DNA of 64,000 nt. Source: Bryopsis sp. KO-2023 (lineage: Eukaryota > Chlorophyta > Ulvophyceae > Bryopsidales > Bryopsidaceae). The notes under the pieces were generated by a model. It made no database searches. It was not told the origin of the DNA and saw nothing but the letters and a program-made list of their open reading frames with translations. The DNA is taken from positions 8,618,001 to 8,682,000 of the forward strand of contig BSYQ01000002.1 in assembly GCA_030272585.1 (NCBI GenBank), given 5' to 3'. Below are positions 22,564-34,200 of this stretch, in pieces; position 1 is the stretch's first letter; every line of letters starts with the position of its first letter. Both the position numbers and the translations under genes were made by a program.

Positions 22564-24016
22564 ATGAGCGACTATATCCCGGTCGAATGGGACTTGCCGT
22601 GGCACATCCTTGTTGATATTCTTGGAAGGATTCCTGCTGAATCGCTTGCCAGATGCTCCTGTGTCGCCACATCTTGGCGAGAAGTTACAAATCAGGAATC
22701 ATCCTTAAAAAGGAAAATCGGTTTGGAGCGTGCGTGGTTGCATGAACCAATAGAGCCCGTTATTCACAACAAAGAAAATGATTTTACAATAAATTGTTGT
22801 GCCAAGACGGAAAGTTTGATTGCCTTGGGTGGTTTCAAAAGGTTCAAGGTTTTTGACTTCCATCGCAAAGAAACTGTTTTTGATCATGAGAATAGCTCTG
22901 TGTGTGGTCTTTCTTTCATGGATGGGATGCTTTTGATCGGGAATGAAAATGGTCACTTGAGTGGATGGGATATATCCACATGGAGAAATATTTTCCACGT
23001 TCGAATTTTCGATTCGACCATCTGGTCTATAGCGGACCTTGGCGACAACGTGGCCGTTGGGGGTGAAATTGGGCATCTTCAAATTTGGAAAAAAGAGGTG
23101 TGGGAGCTGGTTGAAAGCCTTCAAGGTCACCAAGGGGATGTGGAATGCCTATTGCCTCAACCAGGCAACCTCTTGATCAGTGGGTCAAGCGACGAGACTA
23201 TACGAATATGGAACTTGGTTGATAATGCTTGCGTTAGAGTGATTCGTGGACAAAAATTTGGAGCAAGATCCATGGGTGTTATGGATGGACTCATCTTTTG
23301 TGGTGCGGCCGATGATAATATTCGCTCGTGGGAACTTGAGAATCGTCAGCATGTGCAAACCTTTCGAGGTCACACAAACTTTGTGTCCTCCGTCATTGTT
23401 GAACAAGGTCGGATGTTCACGGGATCATACGATGGAACGATTAAAATATGGGATACAACTGATAAAAACACGGGAGAGTAATCAACTGATGGTAGACTTA
23501 CGTCTAGAACCACGGAAACACGGATAAGAGTCTTGCTTACAAGCTTACTCTAAGAACATCGTTACCTCGGTCCGGGTCCAATAAATATGGGACCGGACCG
23601 ACAACCTGGCAAAAGGAACGGATGAGAGCGGTCCGACTCACAGTTCCCTGGACCGACAGATCCAGACCAAATCCCCTCAGGGCCGTTGGTTGGATTGTGT
23701 GGCTACGGTAACACCACCGAGGCCACCTCTCATTCGGGTCAGTCGGACTGTAGTGCTGGACCGGTACTGTTTACCGAATCCGGCACAGTTTACCGGACCA
23801 GGCTATCCAGTCCGATTGGATTGACTTAGATTGTTTGTGGACTCGTTCCTGAGATCCACGTTCGTATCAACAACGAAGGGGGAGTGTGTGAGGAGCTTTG
23901 ATTGTTCACAAAATCTGCACGAAGATGACTGGGTGAATGTGTTATGGGTCGACGATGAAAAGTTGGTGGCCGTTCGTGGTAATGGGGAGATTTGGGAGTG
24001 GGATTTTTCTCAGTGA
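22564..24016 (+). pseudogene. F-box/WD40 gene 1, interrupted by an insertion
   Basis: The likely start is the second ATG (22,564; context aaccATGAGCG), because the three paralogues all begin MSD. Residues about 5-45 form an F-box (WDLPWHILVDILGRIP...LARCSCVATSW), followed by six to seven WD40 blades, e.g. GHLSGWDI, ETIRIWNLV and GTIKIWDTT. F-box/WD40 proteins are substrate receptors of SCF ubiquitin ligases: the F-box binds SKP1 and the propeller binds the target. The frame stops at 23,479-23,481 inside a 410-bp insert (23,460-23,869). The last blade resumes after it (KGECVRSFD..., ending GEIWEWDFSQ at 24,016). As it stands the product lacks the final blade. It is convergent with F-box gene 2. 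Confidence 0.85.
23460..23869. mobile_element. 410-bp solo-LTR-like insertion
   Basis: It starts TGATA, ends TATCA (TG...CA termini) and is flanked by ACAAC duplications (23,455-23,459 and 23,870-23,874). It contains an AATAAA near 23,580. A five-base duplication with TG/CA ends fits a solo LTR; a short DNA transposon with imperfect ends is the alternative. No internal coding region is present. The sharp, perfect duplication suggests a fairly recent insertion. Confidence 0.55.
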
Positions 24017-24823
24017 TTATGAGCATTATCTTGTTGTAGACAATTTCATTCAAAAATGTGTTCATTGATTGTGGGGTGCAAATCTAAAGAGAAGCAGTAA
24101 ATTCTCGATTCAATGACTCCACGTTTCGGTGAAACGCTCTGCAGTTACATGTCAGAAACGGGTTTCTGGCGATTCAGGTTTTCTTGGAAACTTTGCCCCA
24201 TGCGAAAATATACTTTGAAATGTCCTAGTGTAGCCTGTATCAACTTTATACTAAACTGTGGGGGAACTGCGACAGCCCCTCTCTGTTCTCTTCAGCAAGA
24301 TAAACAGAAAATCAATGTGGATGTGCCCTTCAACTGTCGCAGTCATGGCAGTCGTGGACACGGGGGTGACTATGTAAGTTGGTAAGAACCTCGACAAGGA
24401 TTAGGACAAAAAGAGCTGGTTGAAATCGGCTGGTTCCACGTGTGGCGTTGCGCGCAAGACAATTATACCTAAACTCTCCCATGACAACGATTATTTCTTT
24501 TCAAATTTTCAATTTTCTGTTTCATGGAATGAACTCTCCACATTTCTTTTTCGCAGTTCTATATTCTAAGTCAATACACCCCCCAGTTCATGTAAGACCT
24601 TCAAGTTTTTTTGTTGACCCGGCATCCCTTATGTCCGTAGTCTTGGACTTGGCACCCCAAATCATAGAGTGAAAAAAACGCAATCTAAACAGAAAAAGGA
24701 CTCGTAAGATGTACTCAGTCAGAAACTGATGCTCTCTCCCACCCAAGAAAAAAAGCTTTAGCGACACAACATTGCATCTACAAACCACGTAAGAGTTTTC
24801 TCTTTCAAAAAAGATCAGTGCCC
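24017..24823. other. Palindrome centre, no supported gene
   Basis: This is the spacer between the 3' ends of two convergent F-box genes. The first ~100 bases resemble sequence after F-box gene 4 (3' flank). One open frame at 24,113-24,385 has no recognisable domain. No mirror symmetry is visible within the spacer. Confidence 0.5.
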
Positions 24824-25894
24824 TCATTCTTCAGAGCGGGAGTAGGCTAAGAAGTCCCACACCAGGAGATTCCCATCATTCCTGACAACAGTGAGCTTAT
24901 CCTCCGTCAAGAAAAAATTTGCGTAAAGAAAATCCTGCGTATCTCCCACATCAAACGTGTGAAGGCAATGGCCCGTCACGATATCAGAAACCACCACATG
25001 GATTCCACTCCCCCAGTGCGCAAATCTACTTTCGCTTAGCGCCACAGCGCCTCCTGCCCACATATTGCGTATGTCGATATCTCGAAGACACTCTCCGGTT
25101 TCCTGAGACCATATCCGGACAGTCTCATCATCAGATCCACTGATGATGAGATTCTTATTCACATCAACTCGCTGGACACAGCCGTCGTGGCCCTTGATCG
25201 TTCTCACGCAAGTGCAGGCAGCCAAGCTCCAAACTTCGAGATGCCCAATATCTAGCCCACACACAAGCAAACCCGCTTCCTTGGCAAAAGCCCCAGATTC
25301 GATATGTTTCTCGCCATCCTCCCCATCATTCAACACCTTGGCAAGAGTCCAACTCGCCTTGCTCCAAAGCTCCAGACACCCATACTCACCACCAATAGCC
25401 ACGTGTTCTTCGACATCCACGATCACTTGAACTGTGAAGAGAAAGCTGAATGAAGCGATTTTATCTAATTCAGGTGTTTGTAAGACTGCAACGCTGTTAA
25501 CTTGCTTCCGAAATAAAAGCATTCTGTCGATCAAACACATAGGAGAAAGGGGTTGTGCATAGTTTCTGCTCTGAGAGACCACCGCGTTCTCCTCATTCAC
25601 TAAGACAAGATTCCCGGGACACGAAATCGCAACCATCTCGCCTCGCTTGACACAACTGTCGATTCGGAGATCCTTGTGGGGCTTGGGGAACTGGATACAC
25701 TTCGGCGCAACGGTACCGCATCGCCAGGCTCTCTCAAGGCCGACGTTCCCAGCGAAACGATTTTCCTTGGTGACATCGTTCCAAGCCTTGGCTACACATG
25801 AGCACTTGGCCAGAGTCTTCGGCCAAAACCTCTCGAAGATTCGACCGAGGACGTCCCTCGGGAGCTCCCATTCAACCCCTACGTTATCGCTCAT
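24824..25894 (-). CDS. F-box/WD40 gene 2, intact
   Basis: This is a single-exon gene of 356 codons plus stop. The start at 25,894 (MSDNVGVEWELP) is chosen over an in-frame ATG 33 codons upstream because all paralogues begin MSD followed by the VEW-LP motif. The F-box is at about residues 5-45 (LAKCSCVAKAWNDVT). WD blades follow, e.g. GCLELWSK, GHLEVWSL and ETVRIWSQETGECL, ending GNLLVWDF. The expected role is SCF substrate recognition in the nucleus or cytosol. It is much more diverged from gene 1 than the surrounding palindrome arms are from each other. No break is visible. Confidence 0.9.
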   Translation of the reverse strand: MSDNVGVEWELPRDVLGRIFERFWPKTLAKCSCVAKAWNDVTKENRFAGNVGLERAWRCGTVAPKCIQFPKPHKDLRIDSCVKRGEMVAISCPGNLVLVNEENAVVSQSRNYAQPLSPMCLIDRMLLFRKQVNSVAVLQTPELDKIASFSFLFTVQVIVDVEEHVAIGGEYGCLELWSKASWTLAKVLNDGEDGEKHIESGAFAKEAGLLVCGLDIGHLEVWSLAACTCVRTIKGHDGCVQRVDVNKNLIISGSDDETVRIWSQETGECLRDIDIRNMWAGGAVALSESRFAHWGSGIHVVVSDIVTGHCLHTFDVGDTQDFLYANFFLTEDKLTVVRNDGNLLVWDFLAYSRSEE

Positions 25895-25899
25895 CTCTG

Positions 25900-28800
25900 C
25901 AAACCTGATGGCTATCTCAAAAACAAAGCCCTTGATCTCCTCCGTCTCCTTTGCCCAAAAATCACTAGAAAGACGGCGAGACAGGAGGCGCAAAAGATAA
26001 CAAAAGAACGTTCAGTCGAACGTCCCGACCCCCCCCGACAATCGCGAGATGCCGCAGTCTAAAGACGAACCCTGTAACCTCACTCAGCCCCTCACACCTT
26101 TTCTAACCGTCTTCGTCTCCTGCCTGGGATTTTCGCTGGAAGCGAGAATTGCGGGAACAAAAAAGTTGCCGTCGAGCGAATCGCGAGGTTCTGCGATATC
26201 AAACAAGCTCCTGGCACAGGCACTCGACCGACTTCTGCCCAAGTGTTCGTGGGTTGGGGTCGAGACTTATACATAAGAATAAAGTCACTTTTTTCGAGAC
26301 CTTTCTCACACCAACGAACAGATTTCTTACTTTTTTCCCAATCAAGTAAATGATTTTCAGTTTTGCCGTCCGCCTATCGAAAAGACAGTTACCTGTTTCG
26401 ACGGTTTGGGTTTTTTTTCGTCTTTCTGGGTCGTGGGAAGAAAACACTGCGTATCTATAATAACCCCGTCGCCTTTTTTCGCTCTGGCGAAACTGCGGGA
26501 CTATAATCTGGAAGAAGCGAAATCGTCGAGACAAGGGTCGGACGGCAGTTTTTCTGCGACAGCGATGACTCGTTGTAGGAAAAAAAAGCAAGGGTACGCC
26601 GCTTTCTTGTCGGCACGTTTCTTTTTTCTTTCTCGTTTCTCAGGGAGAACTGCGACAAAATATTTACCACGGTACGACTTGTTCCATTTTTTTTTTTCCT
26701 GGCGAAAAAGCGGCCTGTGGATGTCTTCGTGGAAATTTGGAGAGTGTTTTCTTTAAGGGGGGGTGGGGTTAAATAAGTTTCATAAGAAAATAAGTTAAAC
26801 AATTTAAATAAGTAGTTTAAATAATTTTTATTTTTTCTGAAAAGGGAACCCCAAGGCTCTCAACTGGCAAAGGAGTCCAGACCTTTTTTGAAAACGAATA
26901 AATTGATTAAAACTAAAAACAGCCAGAAAATTAAAGATGAGAAAACCCTGAATGTTTTTTTTTTGTTCTTTTCGCAACAGAAACAGGCTTTTTTCTGGGG
27001 GAAATAAATTCAGGTGTGAAGGTGAGAAAGAAAATAAAAAAATAGTGGAAATATATTATTTCCCCCTAAAAAAAAATAATAACAATAAAAAAACACCCTC
27101 TGAATTATCAAAGATGCTCCGAGGATATTTTTTAACGCAGTTGTTTTCTTCCAAGATAAATAAAAAGAGTGAATAAGAAAACCTTTGCTTCTCACCAGTG
27201 TTCTTTTCTCTTTTTTTTCTAGTTTAATTATTTTAATTATTTGGTTTTTGTGAAAATAAAGATGCATGTATCAGCGACTGTTTATACCCACAGGCTCAAG
27301 CAACTGACCTACATTTCAAAAAGTATTTATAGAATTTGATTCTATTTCAGAAAATTAGGTGGAGGATTGGGACAGTAGGGGTTCGATTCCCCTGTGTTGC
27401 TTTGATAAAAAGTGTTTTTTTCTTTTTATTTTCTACTGTTCGTCTCTTTTTCTTTTAATTATGTCTTTTTTTTTACCTCGGAAAATATAAAAGAGAGAAT
27501 AGTCTGTTGTTTTCTGTTCGCCTTGATTCGTTTTTTTTTATTTTTTCAACCTTGTTTTCCACAGAGATTTTGGGAGAAATATTGTCTTTGTAATGGTACA
27601 GGAGCAGGTGCTGTTCTTAAAACAATTGCATGCATTTATTCATCTCATTTTATTCATTATTTTTAAGTTCCATTCAATTTGATACATAGATATAGTATTT
27701 TCTTTTTCTTTTTTATTTGTCTTTTAAGGAGATCGACACCCCCTGTTCAGTGTCTTCTTTTCCTTCTTTTTATAGTTCACACTTTTATGTCAAGCAAGCA
27801 TTGCCTGCAGGTGGTGGAAATTACCTTTTTACATTCTCAGCTTCGAATCACAGGTTGTGGGGGGCGCTAGAAACCAGCCAGCCAACATTTGCGTTTTCTA
27901 TTAACATGTGGTGAAAGCTAGCCAGCCAGCCAGCCAACATTTTTTCATGTGGTGAAAATGAACCAACCAACCACCATTTCCACATGTGGTGAAAATGTCG
28001 GTGGAGGCCTTTTTCTGACCCCCCTGTTCTGGAGATGGAAGGGGTCCATTGGATTGATGTATATATGCATCAGGTAAGCAATCCGGAATGAAACCAAAAT
28101 GCCAATCTTCTACACCTGAATGGAATGATTGGTTGTTTGAATTTCTCGATTCTTTTTTTTACCTTCGTGAAACCAAAAATAGAAAGGGAAAAATATCCAT
28201 GAAATCAGAAAAAAAAAACAAAACCTGGTGTGGCCTGGATTGACCTGATCAATCTTCCCACCATAAACTTCACCTCCCAAAAGAAATCATCCAGTGTGGA
28301 AATTTTGAATTGAACGCCTCAGTCCCCCCCCCCCCCCCAACACACACACACTCTTTGTCCAAATCATTGAATGTGCTAGCGTGGATGTGAATTCTGTTTC
28401 GAATATATGCAAACTCAGGTAGCGAGTCTCTGGACATGGTTTTCCAGTTTTTTACGATAGTGGGGTGGATGGCGTAACAACAGACGAAAGGTGAAATTAG
28501 CTGGACTTTGCTGCATTAGGCACCTGATGTGGAACATCAATCAAGAAGGTTTATTGACAAAGGGAAGACATGCATATATGCCTATGTATAGATATTTGTA
28601 TACAGGAATAGCTCTCGTGAGCTTCGGTTTTTTCAAAAAAAAAAAAAAGGGGGGGGGGCAACCAGCCATCGAAGAGCCACCACCGAGGGGTGGTGCCCCT
28701 CAGTAGGCTGAATAATAAAAAAAGGAAATGGCTCAGGAAATGGATGCTGTCTTCCTTGATGCAATGCCCTGCATGAAACCAAAAGAAGAAAAATTAGCAA

Positions 28801-30890
28801 GAGGAGGCAAGGAAAAGGCGAGCCACCAGCCGAAAAAAACACTGAAAAGGAAATGGTAAAAGGAGAGTTTGGGGGAGGGGGTCGACAAAAAGCTGTTCAA
28901 AAATGCTGCTAAGCAAGGCTGCGGTGGAAAGCTCACCAAGAGTGAGGGTGGGGGTGTTATCCGGGGGGGACTCTGGTGAGGTTTTCCCCTGAAGATGAGA
29001 TCAGCAGGATGAAAGCGTCTGACCTGGGGAGGGCTAGAGATAAACACTCAAATCAATCAAGAGGCAGACTGCACTTCAGCTCGCCCAGGCTGTCATGCAG
29101 AAACTCTATTGCATGCCGGTTGCGACACTTCCATTTGCGATTCTGGTGCATGCACCTTTTTAATGCACTCTGCTGAGCCATCCCCCAGGGCTTCTTCCGC
29201 CGTTCAATTATCTATTGTTCAAAACTGAGGGGTGCAAAATCCCCAGTCCTGTCACATCGTCACTCCCAGAAACTCAACCCCCTTTTGCACGTTGTTAAAT
29301 GATAGGCACATCCCTGATTTCTAGAATGTCAAGGTGGATTTGTACATTGCTCAGGCCTCTCTGAGCTGCGCAACAGGATCAGGAGACTGACATTCATTTT
29401 CTCGTTTTTGCTCGGGTGTCCTTGGGCTGTGAAATATCAGTGTCATATAACATTGCTGTAATGATTCGTTTTTTACATTCCCTCAGTAGGCTTGTCTTCA
29501 CATGTCTTGTACAGCGCTGGGTTAAATGCTGCCCTTCGACACTCAAGGGAATTGCTTTTGAATTTTTAGCACTCCATCAAGCAGGGTGGAGGCCAATCTC
29601 CATTTGTGCACCCCCCTAAGATTCATTTTGGGTTTTTTCATGAGGTTGATTTCAATGGCTGGGGGTAGCTCCTGTATCGACATACATTTTTGGGCTTTTG
29701 AGGAGGAGGGGCATCAGTAACAGAAAAACTGCACCCAACAGGTGGAGAAGGCATTTAAAAAAAATGGAAAGTGTTAGAAAAATGGAAAGGGAAAAAGTTC
29801 TGGAATCAGTCGAAGTGTTTTTTTGAGTTGGTCGCTGAGCTGGCATTGATTGGTGAAGGACCTTGTGTAAATCAACCCGGAGGGAAAAACATGTGATTAC
29901 AGAAAGATAATGTCCTTAATTTGTTTCGCTACATTACAATCAGAAACGGAACTGAATTTGAATTGAAAATGTAGGTGTCTTTCTTTGGATGGTTTTTTTA
30001 ACACCATACCTCTCACTGTTTGAGGTTCAGGGAGATTTACACTTGGCACTCCAACTGCACAACTAACTATTTGAATACCTACATATACCAGCATTTAAAG
30101 CGATAATCAACAACAAGAACAGCACCCCTTTGGGAAACAAGCTGAGCCATTACACGTCCCCCCTCGATTGTGCTTTTCCAAACGCAATACAGATATCGAA
30201 CAAAAAGTTCACCTCCTCCCTCCCTCTCCTAACAAGTCAACGCAAATCCGACCATCTTTTCAACCCGTTTCCAAACATGTTAGAGAACTTATGCAGCACC
30301 TCTTGCCCGATATGTCACAGCTCAAAAAGTGCACGAGCCTTGCTTGCTGCATTCCTTGTGCATCCACAGCAAGATTCGAGACTCAATGCTGCACGCTCTG
30401 GCTGCGTCGAATACATTGGCGATGGCAGTCTTGATGGCTTCAGCAGAAGGCGTCTGAAATACTGTCCTGTGTCGTTCACACAGACGTCGACACCGTCGCC
30501 GCCTCGACCACCAGAAATCGACACCCTGGATGTCACACTGAAACTCGAAGAAAAGCTTTATCCTGCACAGCAAAATGTTGAAAAGAGAGAAGGCACCCAA
30601 CCGTCTTTTTGGATTGGGAGGAGTAACAACGATGAGAAGCGCTTCTTCGGATTTGTTTTCGTCTCTCCTCCTCCGCGTTGAATCCTCCTGCTGCTTTTAT
30701 TTTCAATATTCCAAGTCTCAGCGAATCGAGGAAAGCCAGATACTGTAGTTCATCTTTTTCTTCCTTAACAACCTGTTGTGTGCAACTGTGGAGTGAAATT
30801 AGCGACCAGAATGACAAGATTTTCAAGTAAAGCAACAGCACCCACACCAACACCAAAAGAATAAGGAAAGCCTTTCCTGGAAAGGCACGG
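25900..30890. repeat. Palindrome, inner right arm
   Basis: Mirror of 17,371-22,300. Between 26,000 and 30,275 it holds repeat R1 (inverted, 27,360-28,110), the tRNA T-arm-like piece (27,358-27,402) and a C-run near 28,324. No gene is supported. A frame at 28,729-28,860 matches the left-arm MAQEMDAVFLDAMP frame but breaks soon after. Confidence 0.88.
30275..30690 (+). CDS. Open frames in near-identical block, right-arm copy
   Basis: The plus strand is open from 30,130 to 30,681 (183 codons), of which the last ~132 match the left-arm minus-strand frame almost perfectly. The first ~50 codons are not kept in the left arm. The opposite strand is also open (30,533-30,898, 30,322-30,600). No domain is recognised. 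Confidence 0.25.
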
Positions 30891-31228
30891 CAGCACATGC
30901 GATTTCTCTTTTCAAAGGTGGCGCGCTCCTGTGGCAGTAACGACAGTTATCGCGGCACCTTCAGTTTTCCGCCTCCCTCTGGCGTGTGTTTTGATCTCAA
31001 ACAGCGAATTCCTGTCCATGTGCGGTACACTAGCGGGTTGGGTCGGGTTGGGTCGCCGAAAAGATAGGAAAGGGATACACGTATGCGAGTGTTCGCTCAG
31101 CGAGTGCGAAAAACGTCTCATAGTGTTCCCTCAAGTCACAACGGACACGACAGACGCGACCACACCTCCTTGAAGCTTCAAAAGGTCTCGCAGCTCCGCA
31201 GTCCTTAACGATTTTTGTGGACACAGGA

Positions 31229-34200
31229 ATGGCTTCCAGCCTGCAGTCGAACAGTTGGAGAGGGTCTTGGGGTGAGGCAGTCGAAGACAAGCTTTGCAAC
31301 GAGCCCATGTCGGACGGTCGGGATGGTTCCACACGAGGTAACACCGCGTTCTTCTGCTCGTATTGTTACAAAGGACGTGCTTTTTTTTCGAACAGCAAGG
31401 GACGTTGCTACCATATCAGCCACTGCACAGCGTTCTTTCTTTTTTCGACCCACGATAGACGCCTGCGAAGCTCCGTGTTGTTTGTGTGAATGTTGTTCGG
31501 AAGGGTCGTGCCGTCTTATCAGCTACAAAACGTGCGGCAACACGTTTTCTTACCTGATCAGGTTTCGACAGCGTTGCAGTCAGGGGCCACACTGAGATTC
31601 TTTTGGCTTGTTTTTACAGGGAAGCGTTTGGGTGAGCGTGAGAAGCCAGATGCTCAAGAGGAAATCGCACATCTTCGTGCCCGTCTGAATGAACTGGAAC
31701 GCCGAGGTGATTTTCGTAAGGACACCATGCGCAGTTTTCAAGAAGACCCTGTGCGAGGTGAGAGGATCTATACCCAGAAGGTCGGATTCCACGGGTTCTC
31801 TTGCTTGTTGCGACGTTTCTAGTTTTTCTGCTTGGGCCTGTCCAAATGTTATATGCGCTTCCGTATTTTTTTTCTTATTCGCCGTTCGGGTCGGCGGGGT
31901 GGATACTGGGGTGTTCCTGTGTGAATCCAACACGGATTGGCAGGGGGATGGGGTGATGTGATATTCTGTTGATTTGGGTATCGAAGTTTGGGCTGTGTAG
32001 ATGTTCAAAAAACTTTACCTGAGGGGAATGGCAATTTTTTTTTCCTCATAAATCATTGATTACATTTAAGAGGCAGCCGTCGACGACCACCTAAATTTAT
32101 TTCCGTGTGCAACACGCGCGCATAGGTTGGATCACTGAAATGATGGAAAGGAGATAAACATATGCGACTGTTGCCTGGCAGTGTAATAGATAAGGACAGA
32201 CACGATAGAATCTCTCGCAGCTCCGCACTCTGAAACGATTTCTTTTCTCACAGGCGTTGCTTCCCTCCTGCAATTGAATGGTGAAGGAGCTCTCGAAGCG
32301 AAAGAAGTTGAAGATAAGGTTCTCAGCGGGCCCTTGGCGGCCGATCAGGATCGTCCCCTGCAAGGTAACTGGGGATCTACTTGTGCTAATATTCACACCA
32401 CGCAGTCTTCTTCACCCAACGAAACTTCGCCCACAGCACAGTATTCTTTCCTCGCCCCAACCAAACAACCAACCAATAGTGACATCTCCTGAAGCTCCGT
32501 GATGTTCCGTGGAAATGGTGTAAAGAGCCGTCTGCGCATTGTCATTATATGAGGTTGTGGGACAGTTGTAGTCAGGGGGCACATTGTGCTTTTTTTTCAG
32601 GGAAGTGTTCGACTGAAAAGGAGACGCCAGACACTCAAGCAGAAATCGTTGATATTCCTACCCGTTTCGATAAGCTGGAAGGCAGAGATGACTTTCGTAA
32701 AGAAGTCCTGCGCAGTTCACAAGAAGACCTCGTGCGAGGTGATAGACCCCATTCCAGGAAGTCGAAAAGCAATGACCTGCTTGCTTGTCCTCGTGTCTTT
32801 CTGTACCTCTATATAGGTCGCGAAACCATGCGCTAGTTTCCAAAACTTGATGCGATTCCATACGTTTTTCTCTTTCCCCCTGCAGTTTGGTGGGGTGGAT
32901 ATAGTGGTGTGGTGTTGTTGATTCGTCGCCCTTGTTTCCTAAAGGATCCTGTTCGTACAGAAAATGTTGTAACGATCCTTTTTTTTGTGTTTGGCACTCA
33001 GCTATCCCAGGATTGAGGCTGCAGCAGTCGTTGAAGAAAGTCGACAACGTGTCTGAAGTGATTCGCCTGCTGAAGGTACTTCAATAGTCGTTTCTCTTGA
33101 CGAGCTCTACTCGACAATAATTCTTAAAGGCCAGGAGGGGACATTTTTGTTTGTGTGCGATTGTTCAGGTCGCCGTTGACACGAAAGAAAAAGAGCTGCA
33201 CATCATTGCGAAGCAGCTTGAAGAGAAGAACGATTGTATCTCTGGGAGGGACGCCGCCATTCATCAGAGAGATGCCTTCATTTCAAATGCTCTCTCCGAC
33301 ATAGGCAGGCTACAAGCACAAGCTGCGAGTATTGTAGAGGACCAAGCTGCAGTGAATTCTCTTCGTCAGCAAGTCATCGAGAAAGACGCTCAGATTGCTG
33401 CTTCAGGGGAACAGTTGAAAAAAGCCGAGTCCGAAGTTAAAGAATCTCACGGCACAGTGAATTTGCTGCAAGAGCAAGTCAAGGAGGTACAGGGGCAGAG
33501 AGATGACTTGATAATATCTCTTCGAGCGACTCTTGAGGAGAACGTCGCCCACAGAGCTGCAAAACAGCACGAGATCGAAGCGCTGCGAGGTATGCGCGCT
33601 CCATGTGCCTAGAGTGTAAGAAATTCACTCAATATTTGACTTGGACAGTTTTTAACTGGTCAGTAAGAAAACGCTAAGGAGACAGGCTTTTTTTTCGTCC
33701 CTTGTAGGTGAGTTTGCAGCGCTGGACCGTGAAAAAGAATCAAGGGTTTCATTGCTTGAGGTAAAAAAAAGGGAACAAGATGAAGTGATCAGCCAGAAAG
33801 AGGAGATGATAAAAGCAACTGAGCGAAAAGAGAAAGAGATGATCCAGAAAAAAGATGAAGAGATACAAGCGTTGGAAGGAGTGGTTAAGAATATAGGTAT
33901 CGCAATACATACTCAGTGTTGATTTTTATTTTTATTTTTTTGGGGGGGGGGGATTAAGAAACGTTTTCAACACAATCTCAAAAAAACTTGCTGCGTTTAT
34001 CTCCAAATTTGGTCGATAAAAAGAAGTAAACGTTGAAGCAGTCGTGTGCTTCTTGATCAAAAAAATCAATAGAAATTGCGAAAATATCAAAAACTCCTCT
34101 GAAACAGAAAAAAAAATTGTTGCTGAAAAGTTTTGTTCATTTGTTGCAGAGAGAACTGTGCAACATTTCAAGGTAGGGGAAGTAGCTTTATCATTTGTTG

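Noticed and set aside
30130-30277. N-terminal extension of the 183-codon right-arm frame
   Set aside because: The first ~50 codons are not kept open in the mirror copy, so the full frame is not supported.
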